Source of the DNA: Erigeron canadensis
Taxonomy: Eukaryota; Streptophyta; Magnoliopsida; Asterales; Asteraceae
NCBI RefSeq assembly: GCF_010389155.1
Contig: NC_057761.1
Coordinates: 53,132,587-53,196,586, forward strand
DNA length: 64,000 bases
Reading direction: 5' to 3'
Below the pieces are notes generated by a model, which had not been told where the DNA came from, did not search any database, and worked only from the letters and a program-made list of their open reading frames with translations. The position numbers and the translations under genes were made by a program. This document shows, in pieces, positions 11,401 through 25,200 of the stretch (its first letter is position 1; each line of letters starts with the position of its first letter).

Positions 11401-14400
11401 TCTAAAATGAGATTGAATGATTACAGGATCAGTAGACCATGTAAAGTTGCAGGGGGAGATTTTGGAAGGCCTTGTTGCACGTACTGTAAGCCATGAGAGC
11501 ACTAAAGAGATGGAACTCGTTCTAAAAGATTATCCATCACCTGTAGAGGAAGGTTTGCTAGCCTTACTTTCTTCCACATATGTCGTGTTTGGTATACAAT
11601 AACATGGAGTTATTTTCAAGCAACATAGTAGAGTTTTCTATAAAATTGTTTTTTTTATAGTTGATGTTGCAATCCATCAAGATTTGGGACCGAGTCTGCG
11701 GGAAATATTTGCAGCAAACAGATCTGATGAGAAACAGGTAATGCTAATATTGCTATCCCTATTTACGTATTAAACCATGTGGTTTTTGGATACTTCTAAT
11801 AATTTGATATTACCTATGCAGCAAATAAAGGCACTTCTTCAGCATACTGGTACTTCTTTTTGTCCCAATTATGTGGATTGGTTTGGCATTGAAGCTTCAG
11901 ATGTACTTCCAAGAAATTCCGACCGATCAGTAGTTTCTAAATTCTTACAAGCAAATCCTTCGAACTATTCTACTACCAAGTTAAAGGTAAAACCATCTTT
12001 TCCATAGAGGGTCAAACTTATGGACAAGTAGCACACGGGCAATATGTCAAATTGCTGCGTCTGTTAATTAGTAACAGTGTAATTAAACATATCACAAATT
12101 CACAACCAATAATACCTTATTACTGTTTCACCCTGCCCATTTTAGGTTACATACAATATATAATTCATTTTTCATTTCATGTTTTGCCTACCTGTGTTAT
12201 GTTACTTTTTGTCAACCCATTGAGGGTGGAAGATTTTGTTTGATAGAGGTGGCAATTTCCACCCATTTATCATGAAATGGTCCATGTGGAGGTTATGCTT
12301 TATATCTAATGTGTCAAACTGATGAGTAAAAGAGTACCTAATATGGAATGGGTTGAAGTCGATCAAAGTGTATTATTCGTGCATCAAGCTTCTTAAATCA
12401 TTTTACTAATATACATTTGGATCTTTTTTTATTAAGTTGTAGACATTTTGTAATCATATTGAACACATCATTCATCAATAAACATCAGTTTTTGAATACT
12501 GGGTGTCGCGGACCAACACGGCCCTTATCAAGAGTACTTCTTTTGACCTGTTACCTAACTTGCACAACCCACCCAATTTTCCACCTCTAGTGTGACGGTC
12601 TTTATGTTGTTAGATGTGCTACTATTTAAGTACATGTTATTTTATTCAGGAAATGGTCCGTTTGATGAGTGAAAAGTTTTCTCGTGCTGTTGTTTTCAAG
12701 TGTTACCATAACTACCACAAAATAAATACGATATCTGGTGACAATCTTTATTATAAGATGGTGATTCATGTACGCAGTGATTCTGCATTCCGGCAGTACC
12801 AGAAAGAGATGAGGTCTTGCATTTTCTTTACCCTTGAATTGCTTTCAATCGTCAATTTCACAAATTTATGTTTTTTTTGTCTTCTTACATAAAAAGAACG
12901 GTTTGTAATTGCTTACTAACTTGTACTTGATGCTTCTCAGGTCCAAACCAGATCTGTGGCCATTGTATCGAGGTAAATGATAAGAACCCACTGTTGATTT
13001 AATATAGTAGAATCATTAAATGGGTTTCAGTGTTTCACCCATTCTCATCACTCTTTTTAATTATCAGCCCCTTAAGTAATAATTAGTGGGGCAGTTTTAT
13101 AGGTCTGCCAGTTCCTGTTTTCATACAGGGTATGTTATATCTGTTTTTCATTTATATTTGGGAGATTTGCCTGTCTTGATGTTCTGAATCTACATTTTAT
13201 CTTCTGTTTATAAAGGGTTAACTGAGATGTAAAACTATTGTCTCTATGACTCTCTCTCTACATTCTTAATACCATCTTTATAGTTTATAACCTCTAAATA
13301 TTTGATTTGATGGCTGCCACAATGCCATTACTTATGCATAAGTACTTCATGTTCAGGTTTTTTTGTTGATATCAACTTGTTCAAGGCTAGTAAAGAGAAT
13401 GCAGCTGCATTTGCCAACACTAGCACCGATGTTGGAAATAATCACAAAGAAAGTCACAATATATCCACCAAAGGTGGTTTAGCAGATGAAGATGCAAATC
13501 TGATGATTAAGCTGAAGTTTCTCACATATAAGGTATGCTTAATTATGTGTCTGTTCATTTTCTTTAGGTATATAATATTTTGCATTCTGCTGACCTTGAT
13601 ACTCTTATGGTGCAGTTGAGAACTTTTTTAATTCGCAATGGGCTATCAATTCTTTTTAAAGATGGCCGATCTGCCTACAAGAAGTACTACCTTAGGTAAC
13701 ATATTTGATGCATCTAAATGTATGCGCATACACATCTACATTTATGTCACTGATAAATGAAATTGCTAGAATAGTCTGCGAGTGTGTTTTTCTTGATATT
13801 GATGCTATTATTAATTCTAGAACGCTTCCCTAAAGTTACATTGTAGCTGTTTCAATTTATAGTCACACTAGCTCTTTCTTAGTATGGTTCCTTATTGTTT
13901 ATGTTAAACTACGGATGTCTGTATCTCATATATATAATCTGTTTGTAGGGCTATATTCTAAGGTTTACTAATTGCATGATGTAGGCAAATGGAAATATGG
14001 AATACATCGCCAGTAAAGCAAAGACATCTCTGCGAGATGCTGGAGGAATGGTAATGAATGATTCAGTCTATATTTTATATGCTTACCATTTGTTATTCAC
14101 CGAATACTAGATAAAAAAAAGTTATATTTTTTCAGGGCGGAGTACATAACAAGAAAATCTGGACAAGGAAAACTGTCATCATCTAATTACTTGAGTGAAG
14201 CTGTACCTTTCCTTGAACAATATGCAAAACGCTCTCCAAAAAATCAAGCGTTGATAGGATGTGCTGGGGACCTAGTGAGAACTGAAGATTTCATGGTCAT
14301 TGTTGAGGAAGGTAGAGATGAGGAAGGTGACCTCAAGACCGAGGATGTTTTAGAATATTCTAGTCCAAGTTCTGATGCTGTTCAGAAAAAGGAAGGGCTC

Positions 14401-17400
14401 ATAGTATTCTTTCCAGGTGCCAGGGTTAAAATTTTGATCCTAAAATACTTGTTTTTTTTTATATGCATGTGTTTTCACTGATACAAGCTTCACCTTTTTT
14501 TTCCTTCAGGAATACCTGGTTGTGCTAAATCCGCTCTTTGTAAGGAAATATTAAGCGCCACTGGAGCTCTTGAGGATGATCGTCCAATTCATAGTCTAAT
14601 GGGTGATCTTATAAAAGGTATCTATGTTTTCTTGCTAAACTTTGTACATTTCTTGCTATCTGACCTTCTTTATGACCATAGTGGTTACCAACCTTGTCAA
14701 CCACTGCATACTGCTAACTTTGACTGTTTGGTATATGTTTTTAAGCTTTATAAGTGGGTGTCATATTTTGAAACCACAAACTACATTTAGTAGTTGAAGT
14801 TTTTGGCCATATAGGGATATTCGTAAGCATCCACTATATGTTCTTGTAACAGAATCAAGTTTTGTACACTAGCAAAGGCAATAGTTTACAAGTTATCTCT
14901 CACTTTCATGTAATAACTTTTAAAGGAATCTATTTGGTTCATCACTTGTTGAAATCTCAACAGGGAGATATTGGCAAAAAGTTGCTGATGAGCGGAAGAA
15001 GAAACCTTATTCTATTGTGCTGGCTGACAAAAATGCACCCAATGTAGAAGTCTGGAGGCAGGTAACTTTTTTTTAAAGATAGTACATAAACTACACAAGA
15101 AGCAGTCTATTTATATGTTTAACTCCTTAGAATAAACCTTATTCTGATCTTGTTTCCACTTTTGTAGATTGAGGAGATGTCCCTTAAAACTAAAGCATCT
15201 GCAGTGCCGATTGTATCTGACTCAGAAGGTTCATACTCTTTACTTTGCTAATTATTTTTTCTTAATCACCAGAAATGCATCTGAAATTGGGTTTTGTGAA
15301 TTGCTCAATGTTCGAGGAAGTTCATTATTATTGGTCAAATTATAGCACAAATGCTGTATAGTAGAAATAAGTTAGGTGTCTTTTATAAATAATTTTGCAA
15401 AATATCACAGCTTTTGTGAAATATACAGAAATTGCTATACCAAAAGCTTGACTTTGTTCTGGTAATCTGTTGTCAAGTGTAATTATGCTGTTATAATAAT
15501 GTTGCTTATCTTTTGTTTTTCTCATGTTTTTCACTATTGGTCTATATCCACAAAAGTAAGGCAATGTATTGCTTTGGTGCTTGTGTAAATGAGCATCGTC
15601 ATCAAATGAGAAGTATGATTCTGAGAAAGGCTGTATACCAAACATAATCTTATGCATGTCTTTTAATAACTAGTAACGAGGCAAATAGGAAAATTTGGAC
15701 TGGAATGTCTTCGGACAGCATAAAATGGAAACTGTTGCAGTCTTTTGGGAATGGAGAATACTCTTCAAAGTTATCCAATACCAGTCGATATGTTTTTTTT
15801 AACCAATGACTTTGTGTGGTTGAACATGCAGGAACTGAATTGAATCCTTTCTCTCTTGATGCATTAGCAGTTTTTATATATCGTGTACTCAATAGAGTTA
15901 ATCATCCTGTAAGTTTTCTCTATACATAGGCTTGTATTTTCTTCATCCTTTTTTGGTATTTAATTACTCATTAAATCCCTTTCTGTTGAATCTGTAGGGC
16001 AATCTTGATAAATCTTCTCCTAATGTTGGATATGTGTTGCTAATGTTCTATCACCTCTATGATGGAAAGGTATGACACGTGTGCATGCTTGATTTGTTTT
16101 CCAGGACTGTTGCTTATAGTGTTTACTATTCACATTTCAGAATCGTGCAGAGTTTGAGAGTGAACTTATAGAGCGTTTTGGCTCCCTTGTGAAGATGCCT
16201 CTCCTGAAATCTGGAAGGTAATGACAATAAGGTTAAGTAATGGAGTTGGAACTTTCACGCATTTACTTATGAATGTGTTGATTAGGGTTATGTTCCCTCT
16301 TTTGGTTCAAACAGCTTTTAATGAAACGTGTCAAACGGAATGAAAATCGCCCACAGTGATTTCACATAATGTCCCCTACTTGTTTTATTCATGAAGTTAC
16401 ATTGTTGATGATATGATATAAGTTTTTCTGAAGATATCTAATACTAGGTTAATGAAGAAAATGAAATTTTTGAAAAGAATGCATTTTTGGTAGACCTGAC
16501 TCAACCCATCCCTCAACCCATCTTACCCACAGACTTTGCTACCTTTATAAATGATACTGGATGCTGTTGAACTAACACGACCTTGTTTTTCTTTGGTATG
16601 TAAAGGAGCCCACTACCCGATTCAGTGAGAACAGTATTGGAAGAGGGAATAAGTCTGTTCAGACTTCATAGTAGTAGGCATGGAAGGTTGGTGATTTCCC
16701 AGTCAAATACTTCAGCTGTAATTTTCTTTTGGTAATTCTTTAAGAAAGCGTGTTAACTTATTATTATATGTGCAGATTAGAGTCCATGAAAGGAACCTAC
16801 AAAGGAGAATGGGCTGCATGGGAGAAACAACTGCGTGAGGTTTTATCTAGAAATGCCAAGTATTTGACATCGATTCAGGTAACGTATTTATATTAACCAA
16901 CTATTTTATGTTGATTATTAGAACTAAATAGCTTAGTCTTTGTATTCATTCATCTTTTCTTATGGCAAGGTAAGAACTCTGCTTTTATCATCAATGTTTC
17001 CTCATCGAGGTTCTCAATGCTGCTCCTTTTTGTAGGTACCTTTTGAATTCGCCGTAAATAAAGTGTTGGATCAGCTTAAAGGAATTATGAAGGGAGAGTA
17101 TGTTACACCCATAAGCGAGAAGAGGAACTTTGGAACTATTGTATATGCTGCCATTGATGTTCCTATTTTTGAGGTTCAGAATCTTCTTTCAAATGTAAGT
17201 ACAATATCTACTTCGTTCCATATACATGCACGATCAGCTGGCAATCCGCCCTTGACATTTTAGAGACATGCTCTGACTTATGCAGTGTCACAATCACAGA
17301 TATGGGTGATATGGTAAATTTTCTGCACTAGGTTGACCCGCAAAACCTTTGGTCCAATGTTTTTATTAATTAATAGATAGCGTGTCACATATGAATCCTC

Positions 17401-18227
17401 TAATTATTTTTATTAACAATGACCTTATTGAAGAAAGTGTTTAGGTTTTAGGCATCAAAATCTGAAACTACACATTGGTCAACTTTACCCTGTTTTACCT
17501 GCTCAACCATTTGACATGGTTTTTTGTTGGCTACTTTCTTTTTTCAATTTGTTTTACCCATTTGACCCATTCAAGTTAAAAAGAACTTAGATCAACCCAT
17601 TCTTGGTTGTATCATAAAACTTATATCACTTAAGATTGCCGCCTCTAAAAGTTATCGTCATTTTTCATAGTCATTCATGACCTAGGATGGTGTGAATGCC
17701 AAGTTTGTTATGGTGATGGCCTAAGTCTCCTTCATAAAACTCTTGACAAGATTTAAGTTCTATAGTTTGAAATCACATTATAGGTTATATATTTCCATGG
17801 GGAAGATAGGTCTAAACTATTTTCCCGTGAACAGATATCTGAGAACAATTCGAAGGTTAAATTATTCTTGGAGAACAAAGACATAGAGAACAGCCTTAAG
17901 AAAGCTCACATCACTCTCGCTCACAAAAGAAGTCATGGGGTAACTGCTGTGGCCAATTATGGCCGTTTCATAAACCAAAAGGTCTATGTGGATGTCACCG
18001 CACTATTCTTCTCAGATCATCTGGCTGCGTTGGAAACCTACCCTGGCTGCATCAATGATCAGAAAATAAACTCTAAAAACGAGTGGCCCCATCTCACACT
18101 ATGGACCGCTGAAGGCATACCGCCTAGGGAAGCCAATACATTACCCAACTTGGTTTTGCAGGGAAAGGCTACTCGTGTAGAGATCGACCCACCTTTAAGA
18201 ATTATGGGGGTTCTGCAGTTCCATTGA
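8319..18227 (+). CDS. RNL: plant tRNA ligase (RNL), 27 exons
   Basis: Joins tRNA halves after intron removal, and in plants also acts on bZIP60-type mRNA in the unfolded-protein response. Exons: 8319/8481-8498, 9358-9750, 9849-9899, 9986-10068, 10355-10454, 10550-10628, 10730-10853, 11073-11179, 11427-11552, 11661-11737, 11822-11986, 12650-12813, 12941-12972, 13357-13532, 13616-13695, 13985-14050, 14136-14416, 14510-14617, 14964-15061, 15168-15228, 15832-15908, 15998-16069, 16141-16217, 16606-16686, 16776-16878, 17036-17194, 17835-18227. All phases fit: 1116 residues from 8481, 1170 from 8319. Counting from 8481, the adenylyltransferase lysine is K158 in KHSG, the kinase P-loop GIPGCAKS is 708-715, and the phosphodiesterase has two HxT motifs, H1011 and H1072 (HITLAH, HLTLW). 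Length matches the family (about 1100). No catalytic motif is lost. Confidence 0.95.
8436..8459 (+). repeat. (AAT)8 microsatellite, coding for poly-Asn if 8319 is used
   Basis: Eight AAT units encode eight Asn in the long tRNA ligase form. Length changes in this tract would not shift the frame. Confidence 0.85.
12244..12589. mobile_element. hAT-like MITE in tRNA ligase intron 11
   Basis: The ends are imperfect inverted repeats: TAGAGGTGGCAATTT on the left and AATTTTCCACCTCTA on the right. The flanks TTGTTTGA and TAGTGTGA match at six of eight positions, which could be a decayed 8-bp target duplication. There is no coding capacity. The position in an intron makes it harmless to the protein. 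Confidence 0.5.
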
Positions 18228-19678
18228 AGGTTTTTTTTGTATATTAGCCAATTTTGCTAGGTAAACACTGTCAGTATCTTTTGACAAGTCAAATCTATGC
18301 TAGAAAACACATCAATTATACACGGTGCAAGTTAAGTAGGATTGTTTAGCCAGGTTTACACAAAAGAGTAGAGGCTGACTAGAAAAAAGAGAGTCAGTTA
18401 ATGTAGAACATGAGTTATGAGCTTGTTCTAGAATAGTGGTAGTACACAGAACTAATCAAATGTATGTTGACCGTCTTTTCTTTTGTAGCAAGAACGTTTT
18501 CATAGGCTGTAACAGAATGAATCAAAATGGTATCTGGTGTAGCATTTAATCTCTGCTATGTCAATGTTTGGTATTTGTTGGACAAGTGATATATGTTTTT
18601 CTACAAGTTCATACGATCTTTAGAAAAGGATGTATAGAGAAAATGCGGTAACCTTTTCTTATCACATTGGTGGAGAATTGTAAGGTTTATAATGTATTCA
18701 CTAGTTTTTCTGTCCTTATTTTGTGGGGTTTTCCTAACAATTATACAATATAGTTGAAATATCGGGTTATGGTTGTGTAATGCTTAGGCTCCTGGACCTG
18801 AACTCATCATGTATTGCATGAAAATTTAGATGAAATGACAGATTTGCCTTTCATTTTCCCCAACAGTTCTATCTTTTTAATTTGAATGTGTTTAATCAAT
18901 GTGAAATTGTGAATAGTTCAAATGTGAGTACATTCCTGATGACCAAAGTTTCATGTATTTTCATAGTTTCCGAATATTTTCTAGCAACATACTTTAGCTG
19001 AGATTGACGGAGTCGTATCTAATTGTCACCCTCCTTTGGGTAAACTATTACTCGTATAGTCGTATTTGCTTCCTCTAGTATTTTTATAATCATTATCTGT
19101 TAAGAAGGCACTCAACTGGAAAGTTTGTTTAAATTTGGATTTTGTAGAATTTAAAATCTTCACGGTTAAATTTTATTTATTTTTTTAATTTCCACATAAG
19201 CTGCCACATATGTACTTCATGCCACGCAAGCTTACAAATCATGATATCCGGCGAACTCCATTGTTCAACTACGTGGAAGGACCATTCGTCTCCACTTTCA
19301 CATTCGCTTCGATCAAAATCCATTTCATAAGATCAAACATTCATCAAAAAGCATATAAATTCCAAAATCATTTTGACTTGTTTTTTTTTTTAACCTTTCA
19401 CAAGACAGTTTTCATTCCTGTAATGAAGTGAAGATAAGCTATAACATTCAATATCTGGTAAAGTTTCCTCAACAATTTCACAAAAAAAAAGGTCCACATA
19501 ATTTCCCTCATAACCAAAGTTCTGAACATTATCAATCATCTTTCAAATACGCATCCCTCATGTCTCAAAATTCTAATGATAAAGAGAGTGGATAAAAATC
19601 GCAACAGGAAATATGATATATAAAGTTGGTTCACTACTTCATCTTACACAATATTACTACTAGCTACTACTGTTGATA
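18228..19678. other. intergenic between convergent tRNA ligase and adenylate kinase 6 genes
   Basis: This holds the 3' UTRs of both genes and AT-rich spacer. No coding region or clear repeat was recognised; a short open frame near 19210 has no family features. Confidence 0.6.
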
Positions 19679-21042
<1,364 letters not shown>

Positions 21043-22226
21043 CGAACCCCGCCGCTGTTGCTTCTTTCACACTGTTGTTTCAATAAAAGATTGTGTGTGT
21101 GTGTGTTTCGTAGGCGGCGCTGTGTTTTTTGTTTTGGTACCTTTGTTTTGGTTTTACAGCAACATGTTTCAGTTAGAACCCTCAAATATTGCCGACCTTT
21201 GGTTACCTCCTCCAGTTTTTTAATGTCGTTTTTTAAACACATCAAAAAGAGTGTTTTTTAATGGCGTTTTTTAAAACGTATTGAATTATATTGCACATTG
21301 AACTAAGTAATACTTTGAGATATTTTAACTTTAGTTATTATATTTGTGTATTCGAGGTCGGGACCTATCAAACTTGAGACCGGCTCAGTTTGCAAGTACT
21401 TTAAAGATATATAGGTTCACACTCACAAACCCATGTTTCTGTTGGGGAAGATGCTTTCTTGTTTTTTTGACAAAAATAATGTAGATTGACAACGACCTCT
21501 TTAACCTTTGGTGCCATCTTGGCAGCCATCATATATCCCACAGATGATTCTAGACAGAGTGTGACAAGAGGCTAGATTCAAACCTATAACCAATTCTTGT
21601 GGATCATGTTTCGTTGATGTGGATGTTGATTCGTTTAATCCATTATTTGCGTTCATACGTAAACATGTATGTTTTAATTGCATTAATATGTACGGCTTTT
21701 GTGGGGATGATAGTGTTAAACTGTTAATCACATGTATTTGCTCATGTATTGTGTTTGTCGAGCATGGACAATGGAAATCCCAAGTTTAGTATCCAAGGTT
21801 GTAGGCATTAAGGTTCGAAACCGTTCTGTTCAAAGTGATAGGATCTTACTCTTTAACCTCAGCCGAGGTTGATTATATAGTACACGCTCCTACAATCACT
21901 GTCTTTCATAACATCATACTCACCGTTATAAGTAACAATCAGTGTATTTTGTATAATCAATATAAAAACCAAGTAAATAAAGAAGAATTCTGGCAATGCA
22001 ACCCACCCAACTCGCCCATTTTGTCACCTCCACAAGGTTAGTTGACAACTTGACATGAAAATTACATTTTGCAAAACCCTTGGACTCCAAAGCGAAGTGG
22101 AGATACTTTCTTCTAGCCACTTGAATTATTCTCAAGGTTCAATCACAGATTCTAACACTCAACAATATAAAAGAAAATACATAATATGCCTTTTTTCAAA
22201 ACCTTGTAATCTGTTGTTTACATTTC
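21043..22226. other. intergenic, upstream of adenylate kinase 6
   Basis: Contains a short (GT)n tract near 21091-21106 and otherwise unremarkable AT-rich DNA. It should hold the AAK6 promoter and the SEC62 3' UTR; no clear TATA box was picked out. Confidence 0.5.
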
Positions 22227-25200
22227 CTATATATTATCATTGTACAGATCTTTCTCATCTGTACTTTGAGTAGCATCATCACTCTCATCATCATGTTCCC
22301 CAGCAAAGCCATCAGGCGATGCTGCCTTTTCACTGCCACCATCGGTCACATTGTTGTTGGTTTCAGTACCATTGACTTCCGATTGCATACTATCCATCAT
22401 GCCAGACAACGCCAATCGTGGGTCCCACTCAATAACTTCATCAATGATGTTTGATACACGTTTTTGATACCTGCCATACATAAATAACAACATGAGCAGC
22501 AATCGCAAATAATATAATGTTGGAAGATTTAAAATAACAGGACTGGATGGTTTAGTTTACTCGTTACCGCATTGAAAGAACATCCCGAAAGGATAACTTT
22601 CAATTATGGAACAACAGTATCAGTACCACTGGTGGCTTTTGACCTAGCTAATAGTAACTGCATCTTTTGAACCACCGGTTGTGGGTTCGAGACTCAGAGT
22701 GCACGGTGCTAATTGGGTGTGCGTATTTTGAGTATTGCTATAAAAAAATAAATGAAAACTGAACCTGTATGCTAAAAAGTGTGTATAAGGTAGATATGAA
22801 AAGTTAGACACTTACTTTAAAATGGCCAATGGGTCAACTTAGATATATTTTGTCTCTAACAGATCCACGATTAATATAACAGGACTGGGTAAGTAAAGAG
22901 TTTAAACGTTGCCCAAAGCGTATTTCAAAGGCATAGATCCTAGACCGTTAAGTTCATAACAAAAACCCAAATTATTAGAACAATGTAAATTTGTAATCAT
23001 ATTTAACACCGGCTAATCAGTGTGGGAAAAACATGCACAAAGAACTCCAGCAGTAATTATAAATTTTCCTACAATCATGCAGTTCTCAAACAGGCTTTTG
23101 TCAAACTTTTGCTTAGTCGTAGCTTCTTAGGTACTTGATTTAAGAAAAATGTATTATTATTTGTCAGAGATCAGATACAACTTATGCGGTGAATAGAGAC
23201 ATTTTATAGACCAAGATCAACCGATCAACAACCAGCAAGAAATGTCAATCATTTCACAGGACATCCCAAAAAAAGGGACCCAACAGAATAATTAACTGCC
23301 TGAAATCATGATATTCTCACAATCGTATACTTAGATTTTGTGCTCGACACACATTAAGCATATTCTTTTGACTGTTGGTCAGCCAACTTCACGTTTTCAT
23401 TAATTAGTAATTAGAGGGATCTAGCAGAACAAATCAAGCAACTTTCAAGTAGCAATAACTATGGGCAGTTGGGTAATTTGAACATAAGAGATTGAGAACT
23501 TCTCCAAAAGAAATGTTAATCTCATTATATGTCATACTTTCATAGGAGAGTCTATATTAAATGAAGACAAATGACTTGTTAGGTAGGTGAATTTCATGTA
23601 CAGAAGTTGAGAATCAAACCTGGCCCTAGCAGCCTCATCAGGAGCATGATGCCTCAAAAGTAATATGGCTAGAACAGCCACAATAGCATAAAAGAACCTT
23701 GCAGTTAGCTTTGGTTTCTCCTCCTCATCTTTCTTGGGCCAGAAACGGAAAAGTTCTCTCAGTGTTGCTTCCTCGGCAAGAATGTTTGGGAATATCCAAA
23801 TGCGCCGCCCAAGTAAGATCCAGGATGCACCAAATATCAGGGATCTCACTGTCAACATAGAAATATATGTTTACACAAGAATCATACAAAGATGGTTCAT
23901 TATTGATAACTTAATATTCGATCCAATCACGATCCTTAATAAAGCTAGCTAGATTGAGAAGTAACACCAATGTATGAGAGAATATAACTAACCTACTTCA
24001 AGTTAATAACTTAATATTTCTTAGATAAATTTTCTGTTATAATATCAAAGAAGTGTTCTGGAAGTGGTGATTCTCGAGACTGACTTGATAAATAAACATA
24101 CAGATCATGTATTGGGAATGAACATGGAAACTAGGATACAGGTGAAGCAATGCTGTTCAATCCCACAAAACTAAAACATGTGTTACTATCAAATTCAGTA
24201 AACTGCCAGTGACTCCTATTTTCCTCTCCCATTCTAGTTCAGAACTTTACTCATAAGTGAAATTTGAAATACAAGGATTTTCTCAACCACATTACATATT
24301 AATCTAAAAGTTTCTTTTATGATGTACAAAGGGGCATGGACAAACATTTATTAGTGAATTACTTTTTGGTGGTCAACATTTATTAGTGAATTACAGCATG
24401 TAAAACCATATATACAAGAATAATCAATAATAACTTTTTCAAACTCACAGACAAATATTTATTAGTGACTTACAACCATGTAAATGAGTAAATCCGTATA
24501 TACAGGAATAATCAATAACTAATTTTCCAATTCAAAGGGCATTGTAGTTAATTCATAATTAGACTTCATGACTCATGAGTTTGTATTTGTTCTTGAGCAA
24601 GTATATAATTACCAACAGATACCAGTATTATCCAAAGAGTTTGTTGTAAAATAAGAACAGCAGTGAAAACCAAAAATTATGATATAGACAGAGCAACATA
24701 CTATCGATAGTTGCAATGCTACTAAAATCTCATATAATAAAGCTGCAGCAGTTCTAAATTGACAAAAAAGGCTTCAAACAATAAATATAAAATAATAATA
24801 GTATGCTTACCCAAAAGCAGACAAAGTATAAGGAGTAGTACCCCAGCACATGAGTAGAGTATAAGCAGCTTTGCCTGGTGAGGATACACAGGGAATAAGC
24901 AGATTGCAAGAGTCAAAACAGGCCAAGACAATGACAAGAGTGTTTGCCATAGTGGCCGCTTGTTTACAAACGTCCATGCAAAAAACGCATCATTATCAGA
25001 GAATTCCTGCTCCTGTAGACAACATACGACAAATGACACAGCTTGAGACCAATGTAAAAAGCATACACAAAACACATATAATTTTGATATTGGCAAAAAC
25101 TTTGTGTTTAATAATTAATACTGATTGTATTCCTAATAAATCCTAAGAAGTGAAAAGCTATGACTATGATGACAGTTATATCAGATGCCTGCTAACGTAA

